This document shows, piece by piece, positions 24,401 through 33,593 of a stretch of 53,538 nucleotides of DNA; position 1 is the stretch's first letter; each line of letters opens with the position of its first letter. A program made the translations under genes and the position numbers. The DNA is from Reyranella massiliensis 521 (GTDB lineage: Bacteria; Pseudomonadota; Alphaproteobacteria; Reyranellales; Reyranellaceae). The notes beneath the pieces were generated by a model. The model ran no database searches, was not told the origin of the DNA, and was given only the letters and a program-made list of their open reading frames with translations. The stretch is from assembly GCA_945860205.1 (NCBI GenBank), contig CAMARK010000024.1, positions 1 to 53,538 of the forward strand, given 5' to 3'.

Positions 24401-26936
24401 CAGCCTGGCGGACCAGCTCAACCGCCTGCAGACGCCACCCGGCGTCGTGCCGCCGCTCCGCCGCCGGCCGCTCACTGATGCCGTCGCCTCGGCGCCGCCG
24501 CCGCCGGTCGCGGCCCTCGGCGCGTTGCAATACTTCAACGGTCTCGGCGGCTTCTCGCCCAACGGCCGTGAGTATGTGACCGTCCTTGGGCCCGGCCAGT
24601 CGACGCCGGCGCCCTGGATCAACGTCGTCTCCAACGCCTCGTTCGGCTTCCAGGTCGCGACCGACGGCGGCGGCTATACCTGGTCGCTGAACAGCCGCGA
24701 CAATCAGCTCACGCCCTGGTCGAACGATCCGGTCAGCGACCGGCCGGGCGAAGTGTTCTATGTGCGCGATCTCGACAGCGGCGATCTCTGGGGACCGACG
24801 GCGCTGCCGATCCGTCATGAAACCGCGCCCTACATCGTCCGTCACGGCCGCGGCTACAGCCGGTTCGAGGTCATGGCCAACGGCATCGCGCTCGAGTTGC
24901 TGCAGTACGTGCCGCTGGGCGATTCGATCAAGATTTCGAGGCTCACCGTCCGCAACGTCTCCGACCGCAAGCGACGCCTCTCGGTCACGGCCTATGTCGA
25001 CTGGGTGCTGGGTCTCGAGCGCGGGGCGTCAGGGCCGACGGTCGTCACCGAACGCGATGCCGCGACCGGCGCCATCTTCGCGCGCAATCCCTGGAACATG
25101 CATCACGGGACGCGCGTCGCCTTTGCCGACCTCGGCGGCCGCCAGACCGGCTGGACGGCCGATCGCAGCGAATTCATCGGGCGCAACTGTGCCGCCGACA
25201 ATCCGGCGGCGCTGAGCGGCACCATCCCGCTGTCGCAGCGCGTCGGTGCCGGCCTCGATCCGTGCGCGGCGCTGCAGACCACGATCGAACTCGACCGCGG
25301 CGCCTCGACCGAGATCGTCTTCTTCCTGGGACAGGCGGGCGATGCCGCCGCGGCGCGCGCCCTGATCGAGCGCTACCGCACCGCCGACCTCGACGCCAGC
25401 CATCGCGAAGTCGTCTCCTTCTGGGACGAGACGCTGGGCACGCTGCAGGTAAAGACGCCGGATCGGTCGATGGATCTTCTTCTCAACGGCTGGTTGCTCT
25501 ACCAGACGCTGGCCTGCCGCTACTGGGCCCGTGCCGCCTTCTATCAGGCGAGCGGCGCCTATGGCTTCCGCGACCAGCTCCAGGACGTGATGTCGTTGAC
25601 GGTCGCGCGGCCCGAACTTGCCCGCGCCCACATCCTGCGTGCCGCCGCCCGGCAATTCGTCGAGGGCGACGTCCAGCATTGGTGGTTCCCACCGGCCGGC
25701 CAGGGTGTTCGCACGCGCATCGCCGACGACCGCGCCTGGCTCGCCACCGTTGCCGCCCACTATATCGAGACCACCGGCGATGCCGCGATCCTCGATGAAC
25801 TCGTGCCGTTCCTCGACGGGCCCGTGCTCCGGCATGGCGAGCACGATCTCTATTTCCAGCCCAGCCAGGCCGATGAGACCGCCTCGCTGTTCGAGCATTG
25901 CGCGCGCGGCCTCGATCTCAGCCTCGCCACCGGCGTCCACGGCCTGCCGCTGATGGGCACCGGCGACTGGAACGATGGCATGAACCAGGTCGGCGAGGCG
26001 GGGCGCGGCGAAAGCGTCTGGCTGGGCTGGTTCGTCCATGCCGCGCTCACGGCCTTCGCGCCGGTCGCGCGCGCGCGCGGCGAGACCGTGCGGGCGGAGA
26101 GCTGGGCGGCCCATGCTGCAGCCCTTGCCCAGGCGCTGGATCGTGACGGCTGGGATGGCGAATGGTACCGCCGCGGCTACTACGATGACGGCACACCGCT
26201 GGGCTCGGCCAGCAGCGACGAATGCCGCATCGATTCCATCGCGCAATCCTGGGCCGCGATCTCGGGCGCGGCCTCGCCGGAGCGGGCGGCGCAGGCGATG
26301 GCGGCGCTCGATCTTCACCTCGTGCGGCGCGAGGATCGCGTGGCGCCGCTGTTCACGCCGCCGTTCGACAAGACCGTGCTTGAGCCCGGCTATATCAAGG
26401 GCTATCCGCCGGGCATCCGCGAGAACGGCGGGCAATATACCCATGCCGCCGCCTGGTCGATCATGGGCTTTGCCGCTCTCGGCCAGGGTGACAAGGCGGG
26501 TGAGCTGTTCTCGCTGGTCAACCCGATCAACCACACGGCGACGCGCGCCGGCGTGCTGCGCTACAAGGTCGAACCCTATGTGGTGGCGGCCGACGTCTAT
26601 TCGGTGGCGCCGCATGTCGGACGGGGCGGCTGGACCTGGTATTCCGGCTCGGCCGGCTGGCTCCAACGCGCTGGCGTGGAATCCATTCTCGGTCTCTGCC
26701 TAAAAGGCGACTTCCTGGTGCTCGACCCCTGCATCCCCAAGGACTGGCCGGGTTTCGACATGACCTTGAAGTATCGCGGCGCGGTCTATGAAATCTCGGT
26801 AAGCAACGCCGCCGGCATCAGTCGTGGGGTGACGACCGCGGAGATCGACGGCGAGGCACAGCCCGTGGCCGAGGGCCGGGTGCGGATCCGGTTGCGCGAC
26901 GGCGGTTCACACGCCATTCGCGCAACCCTTGGCTAG
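18411..26936 (+). CDS. ndvB: Cyclic beta-1,2-glucan synthase
   Basis: A 2841-residue inner-membrane enzyme that builds and cyclises beta-1,2-linked glucans for the periplasm, acting in osmotic adaptation and host interaction in rhizobia and Brucella. Membrane segments begin near residue 405 (VGSVAFVAGVILFLPLLAL). The family 84 glycosyltransferase part has LDSDT near residue 624, GKGIYDVDAFET, MLSHDLFEG and HRWARGDWQLLPW near 773, then more membrane helices at about 810-980. A glucoamylase-like domain follows (about 1045-1500). The C-terminal GH94 phosphorylase module shows SGAYGFRDQLQDV and GTGDWNDGMNQ, with catalytic Asp near 2522, and it sets glucan length. The start is TTG 18411, ten bases after AGGAGGGG. 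Length fits the family. No glucan exporter is adjacent. Confidence 0.95.
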   Translation: MISLFRRAFIRAPAISVGDDEDPIRSELFSIERLEQHAESLAAHQPVSSVVASGKSLAVRLRENERVLLDAYRGIAHTADDGRPITPAAEWLLDNYHLVEQQVREVRADLPPGYYRQLPKLIDGPLAGYPRVFGLVWAFVAHTDSRFDPEALTRFVRAYQNVQPLTIGELWAVAISLRIVLVENLRRSAKRIMGRRAAREEADLVADRLLGVNDIPAEPKVLAPYENVPLSEGFAVQLVQRLRDQDPETTPAVAWLEERLARAGTTADELVRKEHQLQGTTNVTVRNIITSMRLVSDVDWAKLFEAVSPVDDILRGGSAFADMDFATRNVYRTAIEQMARGSRLSEPDIARHALAAASSVATPDSDARQRDPGYHLIGGGRAAFERSLKFRPPGLALRRRFATTGIVGYVGSVAFVAGVILFLPLLALERAGVVGWQLAVMTLIGLLPAIDAALMLVNRVITGGFGATLLPGLALRDGVPPDLRTLVAIPTLLTNRVGVDELIERLEVHYLSNPAGAVHFALLSDWADGLTESAPGDDELLAAATDGVARLNARYPSASGGDRFLLLHRRRLWNAAQERWMGWERKRGKLHELNGLLRGSTETTFIDAGGQALPGDVRFVVTLDSDTRLPRDAVHRLVGKMAHPLNRPRVDPVEGRVVEGYGVLQPRVTASLPVGAEGSLFQRIFSGNSGIDPYSSAVSDVYQDLFGEGSYSGKGIYDVDAFETALAGRVPDNAMLSHDLFEGVFARSGLVTDIEVIEEFPARYDVAAARHHRWARGDWQLLPWVLGLFKGPLGGDVPAIGFWKMFDNLRRTLSPAAAIVALLAGWTLPLPGAFAWTAFVLLVLALPTLLPVAAALLPRHAGITTRSHLGALATDIGIAAAQTGLIVAFLAHQAWLMIDAIGRTLFRLFVSRRRLLEWTTAAQSQQLLRTDWWGFIGQMAGSLAVASLGAVFVWYAGRAAIPVAAPILLAWFFSPAIARWVSLAQADAGSLAISAIDARSLRLIARRTWRFFETFVTEAEHMLPPDNFQEDPKPVVAHRTSPTNIGLYLLSTVAARDFGWIGTIEAAQRIEATLATMERLKRYRGHLYNWYDTSDLRPLEPAYVSTVDSGNLAGHLIALANACAGWRGDPAPSSAAIGGVDDSLMLAREALKALPDDRRTHLVSQAELTTALEALAAAVSLEDGTGDPVALAARAGTVADLARTLASERGDDASADMLFWVDAAHRSLESRQRDLAQTAEARASLERRLQTIAATARTMANAMEFDFLLNEDRRLLSIGYLATEDRLDPSCYDLLASEARLASFVAIANGTVPARHWFRLGRAVTPVGRGAALISWSGSMFEYLMPSLVMRAPFGSLIEKTNDLIVRRQIDYAVGLGLPWGVSESAYNARDKELTYQYSNFGVPGLGFKRGLSENAVVAPYATALAAMVDPAAATANFARLAAIGGRGRFGFYEAIDFTPVRLPDGQTQAVVRAYMAHHQGMTVVAIANALLDGIMRTRFHAEPMVQATELLLQERTPRDVAVAHPRAEEVGTSSSFEDLEPAVVRRLRNPHAASPSAHLLSNGRYSVMLTAAGSGFSRWGDIAVTRWREDTTRDDWGSYIFLRDTESTAVWSATYQPRGTRPDSYNVMFAEDRAEFVRRDGTLTTTLDVVVSPEDDAEVRRVSIANTGSQARDIELTSYAEIVLAPPAADAAHQAFSKMFVQTEYLPAVGALVATRRRRSPGEAELWIAHLAVVEGETMGEVEVETDRARFLGRGNDVGAPVAVIDGRRLSNTVGPVLDPVFALRRRLWIPAGSTARIAFWTMAAASREALLDAIDRHQDTNAFERAATLAWTQAQVQLRHLDIAPSQASLYQRLAGHVLYANPALRSSSDTIRRGLSPPPALWAQGISGDMPIVLIRIDEVEDSGIVRELLRAREYWRLKGLVVDLVILNERGASYVQDLQVMLETLVRTHRTRTHFGAESEKGGIFVLRSDLISAETRGLLLAAARVVLPGRRGSLADQLNRLQTPPGVVPPLRRRPLTDAVASAPPPPVAALGALQYFNGLGGFSPNGREYVTVLGPGQSTPAPWINVVSNASFGFQVATDGGGYTWSLNSRDNQLTPWSNDPVSDRPGEVFYVRDLDSGDLWGPTALPIRHETAPYIVRHGRGYSRFEVMANGIALELLQYVPLGDSIKISRLTVRNVSDRKRRLSVTAYVDWVLGLERGASGPTVVTERDAATGAIFARNPWNMHHGTRVAFADLGGRQTGWTADRSEFIGRNCAADNPAALSGTIPLSQRVGAGLDPCAALQTTIELDRGASTEIVFFLGQAGDAAAARALIERYRTADLDASHREVVSFWDETLGTLQVKTPDRSMDLLLNGWLLYQTLACRYWARAAFYQASGAYGFRDQLQDVMSLTVARPELARAHILRAAARQFVEGDVQHWWFPPAGQGVRTRIADDRAWLATVAAHYIETTGDAAILDELVPFLDGPVLRHGEHDLYFQPSQADETASLFEHCARGLDLSLATGVHGLPLMGTGDWNDGMNQVGEAGRGESVWLGWFVHAALTAFAPVARARGETVRAESWAAHAAALAQALDRDGWDGEWYRRGYYDDGTPLGSASSDECRIDSIAQSWAAISGAASPERAAQAMAALDLHLVRREDRVAPLFTPPFDKTVLEPGYIKGYPPGIRENGGQYTHAAAWSIMGFAALGQGDKAGELFSLVNPINHTATRAGVLRYKVEPYVVAADVYSVAPHVGRGGWTWYSGSAGWLQRAGVESILGLCLKGDFLVLDPCIPKDWPGFDMTLKYRGAVYEISVSNAAGISRGVTTAEIDGEAQPVAEGRVRIRLRDGGSHAIRATLG

Positions 26937-26955
26937 TTTCGAAGGGATAGATCGG

Positions 26956-27096
26956 CTACTTGCGCTTGGCGGCTGCGGCCTTGGCGCCCGGATTGGTGTG
27001 CGACGCCGCGAACGGCGAATTCGACACGACCACCTTGGTCTTGTCCTGCTTGGGCTTCTTCTTCTCGCGGTTGCTGCGCATCTGACCTTTGGCCAT
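26956..27096 (-). CDS. Conserved 46-residue basic protein
   Basis: The protein begins MAKGQMRSNREKKKPKQDKT and ends with alanine and lysine residues. It is strongly basic and probably disordered. I recognise the MAKGQMRSNRE-KKPK start as recurring in small uncharacterised proteins of proteobacteria, though no function is known to me. AGGAAGG lies directly upstream of the ATG at 27096, which decides the start over an in-frame upstream ATG at 27138. It may bind nucleic acid, judged only from its charge. It ends 19 bases beyond the glucan synthase gene in convergent orientation. Confidence 0.75.
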   Translation of the reverse strand: MAKGQMRSNREKKKPKQDKTKVVVSNSPFAASHTNPGAKAAAAKRK

Positions 27097-27171
27097 GTCG
27101 AATCCTTCCTGTTTGTCGCGGCAAGACCCTAGGCGCATTTGACCGGCGTGTACGATCTGTCTCGCAGGCAG

Positions 27172-27453
27172 CTACTCGATGGCGGAGGTGAAGATGATCC
27201 GCGGTGCCGGGTAGATGATCGACGCTTCGACCATGAGGTCGTTCCTGGGGTCGTTCCTGGGCTGGGCCGCCAAGCGCTCGTTCATCGCCGCGGAGGGACC
27301 GCCGCCGCCGCTGGCGGCGAAGACGCCAAGGCAGACCAGACAGCCGCCGACGCAAGCCCCCGGCCCGTAGCCCCAGCTTGCGCTGTAGTTCCAGCAGGGC
27401 ATGACCGCGATCCCGATCGCGACCAGCAGAAGTGTCAATTCTAGAATGAGCAT
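27172..27453 (-). CDS. DUF3309-like small membrane protein with C-terminal extension
   Basis: A 93-residue protein. Residues 1-50 resemble DUF3309: a hydrophobic helix MLILELTLLLVAIGIAVMP, the signature WNYSASWGYGPG and a second short hydrophobic, glycine-rich segment. Typical DUF3309 proteins end there at about 50 residues. Here about 40 further hydrophilic residues follow (MNERLAAQPRNDPRNDL and on), including a small repeated RND motif. The cysteine-rich second helix (ACVGGCLVCLG) is unusual. There is no clear ribosome site. It precedes the 46-residue basic protein gene by 75 bases on the same strand. Confidence 0.6.
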   Translation of the reverse strand: MLILELTLLLVAIGIAVMPCWNYSASWGYGPGACVGGCLVCLGVFAASGGGGPSAAMNERLAAQPRNDPRNDLMVEASIIYPAPRIIFTSAIE

Positions 27454-27590
27454 ATCGAGGCAACGACGCCTGAGGGGGCGGGTTCCGCCTTAATCTTGCC
27501 TTCAGGACCATGCGTCGAGGCGTCTCCAGTTCATCCACAATGGCCGCGCATGACGTGGCCGGCCCGCGCGGCGATAGTGTCGGCAAAACA

Positions 27591-29420
<1,830 letters not shown>

Positions 29421-29436
29421 GGGCTGGGGCTTTTAT

Positions 29437-29562
29437 CCTCATCCTGAGAAGCGCGTCGGCGCGTTCACATGCGCCTGAAGCGCGCGTCTCGAAGGATGGG
29501 CAACAGCATGGTTTGTAGCCCATGCTTCGAGACAGTCGCTGCGCGACCTCCTCAGGATGAGG
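29437..29562. repeat. Palindromic intergenic repeat element 1
   Basis: A 126-base nested palindrome. The outer arms CCTCATCCTGAG (29437-29448) and CTCAGGATGAGG (29551-29562) are perfect inverted repeats. Inner arms 29486-29501 and 29518-29533 (GTCTCGAAGGATGGGC and its partner) match at 15 of 16 positions. This CCTCATCCTGAG / GTCTCGAAG architecture is a familiar dispersed repeat of alphaproteobacterial genomes. It lies between convergent recQ and the phosphoesterase gene and could fold as a strong 3' hairpin for either transcript. Confidence 0.85.
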
Positions 29563-29576
29563 TTTGGTCTGTTCCC

Positions 29577-30428
29577 TTACTCGCCCGACGGTTCCGGATT
29601 CTCGAACGGTGTGCCGGCCTTCAGGATGCGGTAGCGGCCGTCCTGGATTTCGGCCGCGGTCACGATGCCCGTGCGGGCGCTGCCGCCGTCGAGGCCGAGC
29701 CGGTCGCCCTCGAACAGGTGCGGGTCTTCCATGCCGCTGATCGCCTTGTGCTTGTCGGGCGGCGTGTGGCCGTGCACCACCAAAGTGCCGCCAAAACCCT
29801 GCTTCCAGTCGAGGAAGCCGTGATTGATCCAGGCCCAGCGCGCCTCGGTGAAGATCAGCCAGGGCCGCGCCAGGAACTCGTCGGGGTCGGCGTGCGGGTC
29901 GAGGCCGCCGTGGACGAACAACGTGTTGCCCAGCCGCACGTGGCTGCGCATCGCCTGAAGTCTATGCACGACATCGTCGCCCAGCCCGGCCTTGAGCAGC
30001 GCCTGGTCGGCGTGAGCCGGGGCGTGGCCTGCCCGCGCGGTCATCTGCTCGACCAGCTTCTGGCCGCCCATGCGTTTGCTGAGCCACATGGTTTCGGCCT
30101 TATGGGCATGCGGCCCGCCGACGACGGCCAGCATCATCATGATCTCGTGGTTGCCCATCAGGCGGTCGACGTGATCAACACCGTGCGCTTCCTCACCCCG
30201 GGCCCAAAGTTCGAGCACGCCGATGCTGTCGGGCCCGCGGTTGATCATGTCGCCGAGGTAGATCAGGCGCCGCTTGCCATCCTGCTTCTTGGCCAACCCG
30301 CTGATGCCGTCGAGCAGGGCTTTCAGCTCCGCCGCGCAGCCATGGACGTCGCCAATCGCGAATACGGTCTCGCCGCCCAGCGCGAACGGTGCGGGTTTCC
30401 AGGCGGAAATTTCCAGGGGCACGGTCAT
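29577..30428 (-). CDS. Metallophosphoesterase (serine/threonine phosphatase-like)
   Basis: A 283-residue calcineurin-like phosphoesterase with the dinuclear metal motifs in order: GDVHG (FAIGDVHGCAAELKALL), GDMINRGPDS, GNHE (DRLMGNHEIMMML) and the late VVHGHTPPDK. The GDxINRG spacing is that of bacterial phage-lambda-type protein phosphatases and ApaH relatives. The start is set at ATG 30428 because the extra 42 residues upstream run into the divergent promoter region of the TctC-like gene and look non-coding. Substrate could be phosphoprotein or a dinucleoside polyphosphate. It is convergent with recQ across repeat element 1. Confidence 0.88.
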   Translation of the reverse strand: MTVPLEISAWKPAPFALGGETVFAIGDVHGCAAELKALLDGISGLAKKQDGKRRLIYLGDMINRGPDSIGVLELWARGEEAHGVDHVDRLMGNHEIMMMLAVVGGPHAHKAETMWLSKRMGGQKLVEQMTARAGHAPAHADQALLKAGLGDDVVHRLQAMRSHVRLGNTLFVHGGLDPHADPDEFLARPWLIFTEARWAWINHGFLDWKQGFGGTLVVHGHTPPDKHKAISGMEDPHLFEGDRLGLDGGSARTGIVTAAEIQDGRYRILKAGTPFENPEPSGE

Positions 30429-30510
30429 GACCGAAATGATAGCCCGCCCCGCCGTGGCTGGGTATGCTGGCGACAACCGTCGCAGAACGGCTTTCATGGG
30501 AGGAACGACA

Positions 30511-31500
30511 ATGACCGGCATCAAGCGTCGCGGCGTGCTTGCCGCTGCCCTCACCGCCCCCGCACTCGCGCGGCTGGGAGAGGCCCAGGCACAATCTCAG
30601 CCCCAGACCGCGTGGAAGCCCGACAAGCCGATCACGGTCTACAATCCGCTGGCGGCAGGCGGCGTTTGCGACGTGCATCTGCGCTTTTTGGGCGAGCGTG
30701 TCGGCCGCAAATGGGGCACGCAGGTGATCGTCGATATCAAGGCCGGCGCCGGCGCCACGCTGGCCGCCGCGCAGATGCCGAACGTCAAGCCCGACGGCTA
30801 CACGATCGCCTGCATGACCATCAACAGCCTGCGCTATCCACACTACCAGCAGGCCGCCTGGCACCCGCTGCGCGACTTCTCCTACATCATCGGCCTGTCG
30901 GAATTCACCTTCGGCGTCGTCGTGAAGGCGGACTCTCCCTACCAGACCATTCAGGATCTGATCGCCGCCGGAAAGCGCGAGCCCGAGAAGCTCAACTACG
31001 GCACCAGCGGCGTTGGCGGTACCGGACATCTGCTGATGCTCGAGACCGAGCAGGCGACCGGCGCGCGCTTCACCCATATTCCCTACAAGGGCGGCGCCGA
31101 GTGGATGCCGGCGCTGTTGGGCGGACACATCCAGTTCGTGCCCGATGGCGCGCAATGGGCGCCGTTCGTCGAGAACGGCCAGGTCCGTGTGCTGGCGATG
31201 GCGACCGAGAAGCGCTTCGGCAAGTATCCCGACAAGCCGACGCTGGTCGAAAGCGGCATCAATGCCGTGGCCGTCAGCCCCTATGGGCTGGTCGGGCCGA
31301 AAGATCTGCCGCCCCAAGTCATCCAGGCGCTGCACGACGCCTTCAAGGAGGCGATGGCCGATCCCGGCCACCAGCCGCTGCTCGACAGGTTCATCCAGGA
31401 GCCATGGTATCGCGATCCCGCGCAGTACCGCGCCTTCGCCGAGAAATACTACGTCGATGTGAAGCCTACGCTGGTCAAGGCAGGGCTCGCCAAGGCCTGA
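30511..31500 (+). CDS. Tripartite tricarboxylate transporter substrate-binding protein (Bug family)
   Basis: A 329-residue periplasmic binding protein of the TctC/Bug type. An export signal with a paired Arg motif (MTGIKRRGVLAAALTAPALA) is followed by the mature domain: KPITVYNPLAAGGVCDVHLR, PDGYTIACMTINSL, LNYGTSGVGGTGHLLMLE, FTHIPYKGGAEWMPALLGGHIQF and a final YGLVGPKDLPPQVI. GGGAGGA lies just upstream of the ATG. The TctA and TctB membrane partners are absent, which is common because Bug proteins are greatly expanded in such genomes. The ligand is not predictable; carboxylates are usual. Confidence 0.92.
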   Translation: MTGIKRRGVLAAALTAPALARLGEAQAQSQPQTAWKPDKPITVYNPLAAGGVCDVHLRFLGERVGRKWGTQVIVDIKAGAGATLAAAQMPNVKPDGYTIACMTINSLRYPHYQQAAWHPLRDFSYIIGLSEFTFGVVVKADSPYQTIQDLIAAGKREPEKLNYGTSGVGGTGHLLMLETEQATGARFTHIPYKGGAEWMPALLGGHIQFVPDGAQWAPFVENGQVRVLAMATEKRFGKYPDKPTLVESGINAVAVSPYGLVGPKDLPPQVIQALHDAFKEAMADPGHQPLLDRFIQEPWYRDPAQYRAFAEKYYVDVKPTLVKAGLAKA

Positions 31501-31650
31501 CCCCCTCCGCCGCGTAAGACGGGGCACCTCCCCCGCAAGCAGGGGAGAACAAGCGGGGAGGAGAAGGAACTCAGACTCCTCTCCCGTCATGGGGTCGCGG
31601 CTATGGCCGCATCGGCCATAGCCGCCAGGTGGCCGCAGGCCGGAGGGGGT
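31500..31650. repeat. Palindromic intergenic repeat element 2
   Basis: A 151-base element delimited by perfect inverted arms ACCCCCTCCG (31500-31509) and CGGAGGGGGT (31641-31650). Inside are CCTCCCCCGC-type arms and a perfect ten-pair hairpin at 31599-31623. It resembles dispersed palindromic elements of alphaproteobacteria but is of a different type from element 1. It occupies the gap between convergent TctC-like and phaZ genes and overlaps the stop codon of the former by one base. Confidence 0.75.
31599..31623. repeat. Perfect ten-pair hairpin inside repeat element 2
   Basis: GGCTATGGCC and GGCCATAGCC pair exactly around a five-base loop GCATC. The half-sites are themselves near-palindromic. 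It may act as a bidirectional 3'-end barrier for the flanking convergent genes; there is no T-tract. Confidence 0.7.
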
Positions 31651-31651
31651 C

Positions 31652-32872
31652 TTAGGCCGCGTCGTTCTCGCGGATGAAGGCGCGGACCCGCGGCATGATC
31701 TGCTCGCGCCACTTGCGGCCGTTGAAGATACCGTAGTGGCCGACCCGCGGCTGCTCCCAGTGGACGTGGCGGGCGCCGGGAATGTTGGGGGTCAGCGCGT
31801 GGGCCGCCTTGGTCTGGCCGAGGCCGGAGATATCGTCGAGCTCGCCCTCGACCGTCATCAGCGCGGTTTCGATGGCGGCGGGATTGATCCGGCGGTCGCG
31901 GCTCACCCACTCGCCGCGTGGCAGCAGGTGCTCCTTGAAAACCACTTCGATGGTCTGGAGGTAGAATTCGGCGCTCAAGTCCATGACCGCGAGATATTCG
32001 TCGTAGAAGGTGCGGTGGCCGTCAGCCGAATCGTCGTCGCCCTTTACCAGGTGCTCGAACTGCCGCATGTGCGCGTTCACATGGCGGTCGAGGTTCATCG
32101 AAATGAAACTGGTGAGCTGCAGGAAGCCCGGGTAGACGCGCCGCATGGCGCCCGGATAGCCGAACGGCACCGTCGAGATCACGTTCTGGCGGAACCACAT
32201 CATCGAGTTGCGCATCGCCAGATCGTTCGGAACGGTCGGGCTTTGGCGCGTGTCGATGGGACCTCCCATGAGGGTGAGCGAGCGCGGCTGGCGCGGGTCT
32301 TTGGCTTCGGCCATCAGCGCGGCCGCCGCCATCACCGGCACCGACGGCTGGCAGACGGCAATGACATGCACGTCGGGCCCGAGGTAGCGGCAGAATGCCA
32401 TGATGTAGTCGATGTAGTCGTCGAGCGAGAAGTTGCCGGCGGTGAGCGGCACCTCACGGGCATCCTTCCAATCGGTGATGTGGACGTCGTGCTCGGGCAG
32501 CAGCGCTTCGACCGTGCCGCGCAGCAGGGTGGCGAAGTGGCCGCTCATCGGGGCGACCACCAGCACCTTGGGATCTCGCCGGGCGGTGTCGCGATGGAAA
32601 TGGATTAGATCGCAGAACGGCTTGCGCAGTAGCAGCTCTTCGTTGACCTCGACGGTCTCGTTGCCGATCTGGGCGGTCTTCAGGTCGAAGTGGGGCTTGC
32701 CATAGTTCTGAGTAAGCCTCGCCACGATCTCGGCACCCGCCGCCACCGACTTTCCGATCCAGGTTTCGGACAGCGGATTGTAGGGGCTGGAATAAGCCTG
32801 CTCGAGGGCGTTGGCCCAGAGGCGGACGGGCTGGGCGAACTGCCGCTGGAATTCGTAGGCTTGATACAACAT
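31652..32872 (-). CDS. phaZ: Intracellular polyhydroxyalkanoate depolymerase
   Basis: A 406-residue enzyme that mobilises stored PHB granules to 3-hydroxybutyrate oligomers. It has the family N-terminus MLYQAYEFQRQFAQPVRLWA, the KVLVVAPMSGHFATLLRGTVEALL block, the nucleophile region HVIAVCQPSVPV with active-site Cys174 in place of the lipase-box serine (known for this class), and the C-terminal GARHVHWEQPRVGHYGIFNG with the catalytic histidine. The absence of a signal peptide agrees with an intracellular role. No PHA synthase or phasin gene is present in the window. Convergent with the TctC-like gene across repeat element 2. Confidence 0.94.
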   Translation of the reverse strand: MLYQAYEFQRQFAQPVRLWANALEQAYSSPYNPLSETWIGKSVAAGAEIVARLTQNYGKPHFDLKTAQIGNETVEVNEELLLRKPFCDLIHFHRDTARRDPKVLVVAPMSGHFATLLRGTVEALLPEHDVHITDWKDAREVPLTAGNFSLDDYIDYIMAFCRYLGPDVHVIAVCQPSVPVMAAAALMAEAKDPRQPRSLTLMGGPIDTRQSPTVPNDLAMRNSMMWFRQNVISTVPFGYPGAMRRVYPGFLQLTSFISMNLDRHVNAHMRQFEHLVKGDDDSADGHRTFYDEYLAVMDLSAEFYLQTIEVVFKEHLLPRGEWVSRDRRINPAAIETALMTVEGELDDISGLGQTKAAHALTPNIPGARHVHWEQPRVGHYGIFNGRKWREQIMPRVRAFIRENDAA

Positions 32873-32948
32873 TGGGGCCGGATTGTACGTGGTGACGACC
32901 GCTTGTCACTTCAATACTGCATCGCACAATTTGTGGAAATTCAACGAC

Positions 32949-33527
32949 TTATAATAACCGTCCCACGGCCTTGGCGATGGCATCGGCCTTGGCTTCGTGG
33001 GTGAAGTGGGTGACGAACCGGCCGTTCCGGTCGAGCAGGTAGACGATCGAGGAGTGGTCCATCAGGTAGGGGCCGCCATCCTTGCCTGGGACCTTCTGGT
33101 AATAGACGCGAAAGGCGCGGGCGACGTCGGCCACCTGCTGCGGTGTGCCGGTGAGGCCGATGAAGGTCGGCCCGAAGTTGGGCACGTAGCCTTTCAGCAG
33201 CGCCGGCGTGTCGCGCTCCGGATCGACGGTGATGAAGACGAGGTTGACCTTCTTGGTGGCATCGGGCCCGAGCTGCTCGACCGCCGTCTCCATCAGCAGC
33301 AGCGAGGTCGGGCAGACGTCGGGACAGTAGGTGAAGCCGAAGTAGATCAGCGTCGGCTTGCCCTTGAGGCTGTCGCTGGTGATGGTTCGGCCGTCCTGGT
33401 CGATCAGTGTGAAGGGTCCGCCGATGCTGGGACCGCCGCCCCGGACGGCATCCCAGCCGATCCAGCCGGCGGCGACGGCGAGGGTTGCAATCCAGACGCC
33501 GAGCAGGACTTTCATGGTACGCGACAT
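32949..33527 (-). CDS. SCO1/SenC/PrrC copper chaperone-like protein
   Basis: A 192-residue membrane-anchored thioredoxin-fold protein; Sco proteins deliver copper to the CuA site of cytochrome oxidase. One N-terminal helix (about residues 6-24, KVLLGVWIATLAVAAGWIG) anchors it. The copper motif CPDVC (Cys68, Cys72) follows YFGFTY, and the third ligand lies in LMDHSS. VFITVDPERDTPALLK is diagnostic. The in-frame reading extends far upstream but overlaps the divergent hydrolase gene, so the start is MSRTMKV at 33527; ATGs at 33539 and 33515 are alternatives and none has a good ribosome site. Cytochrome oxidase genes are not in the window. Confidence 0.9.
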   Translation of the reverse strand: MSRTMKVLLGVWIATLAVAAGWIGWDAVRGGGPSIGGPFTLIDQDGRTITSDSLKGKPTLIYFGFTYCPDVCPTSLLLMETAVEQLGPDATKKVNLVFITVDPERDTPALLKGYVPNFGPTFIGLTGTPQQVADVARAFRVYYQKVPGKDGGPYLMDHSSIVYLLDRNGRFVTHFTHEAKADAIAKAVGRLL

Positions 33528-33593
33528 GGCCGGGAACATGGGCCGGGCCGGGCGGCTCGACAAGCCGGACCACTGGTCGCACAAGAGGAATTG

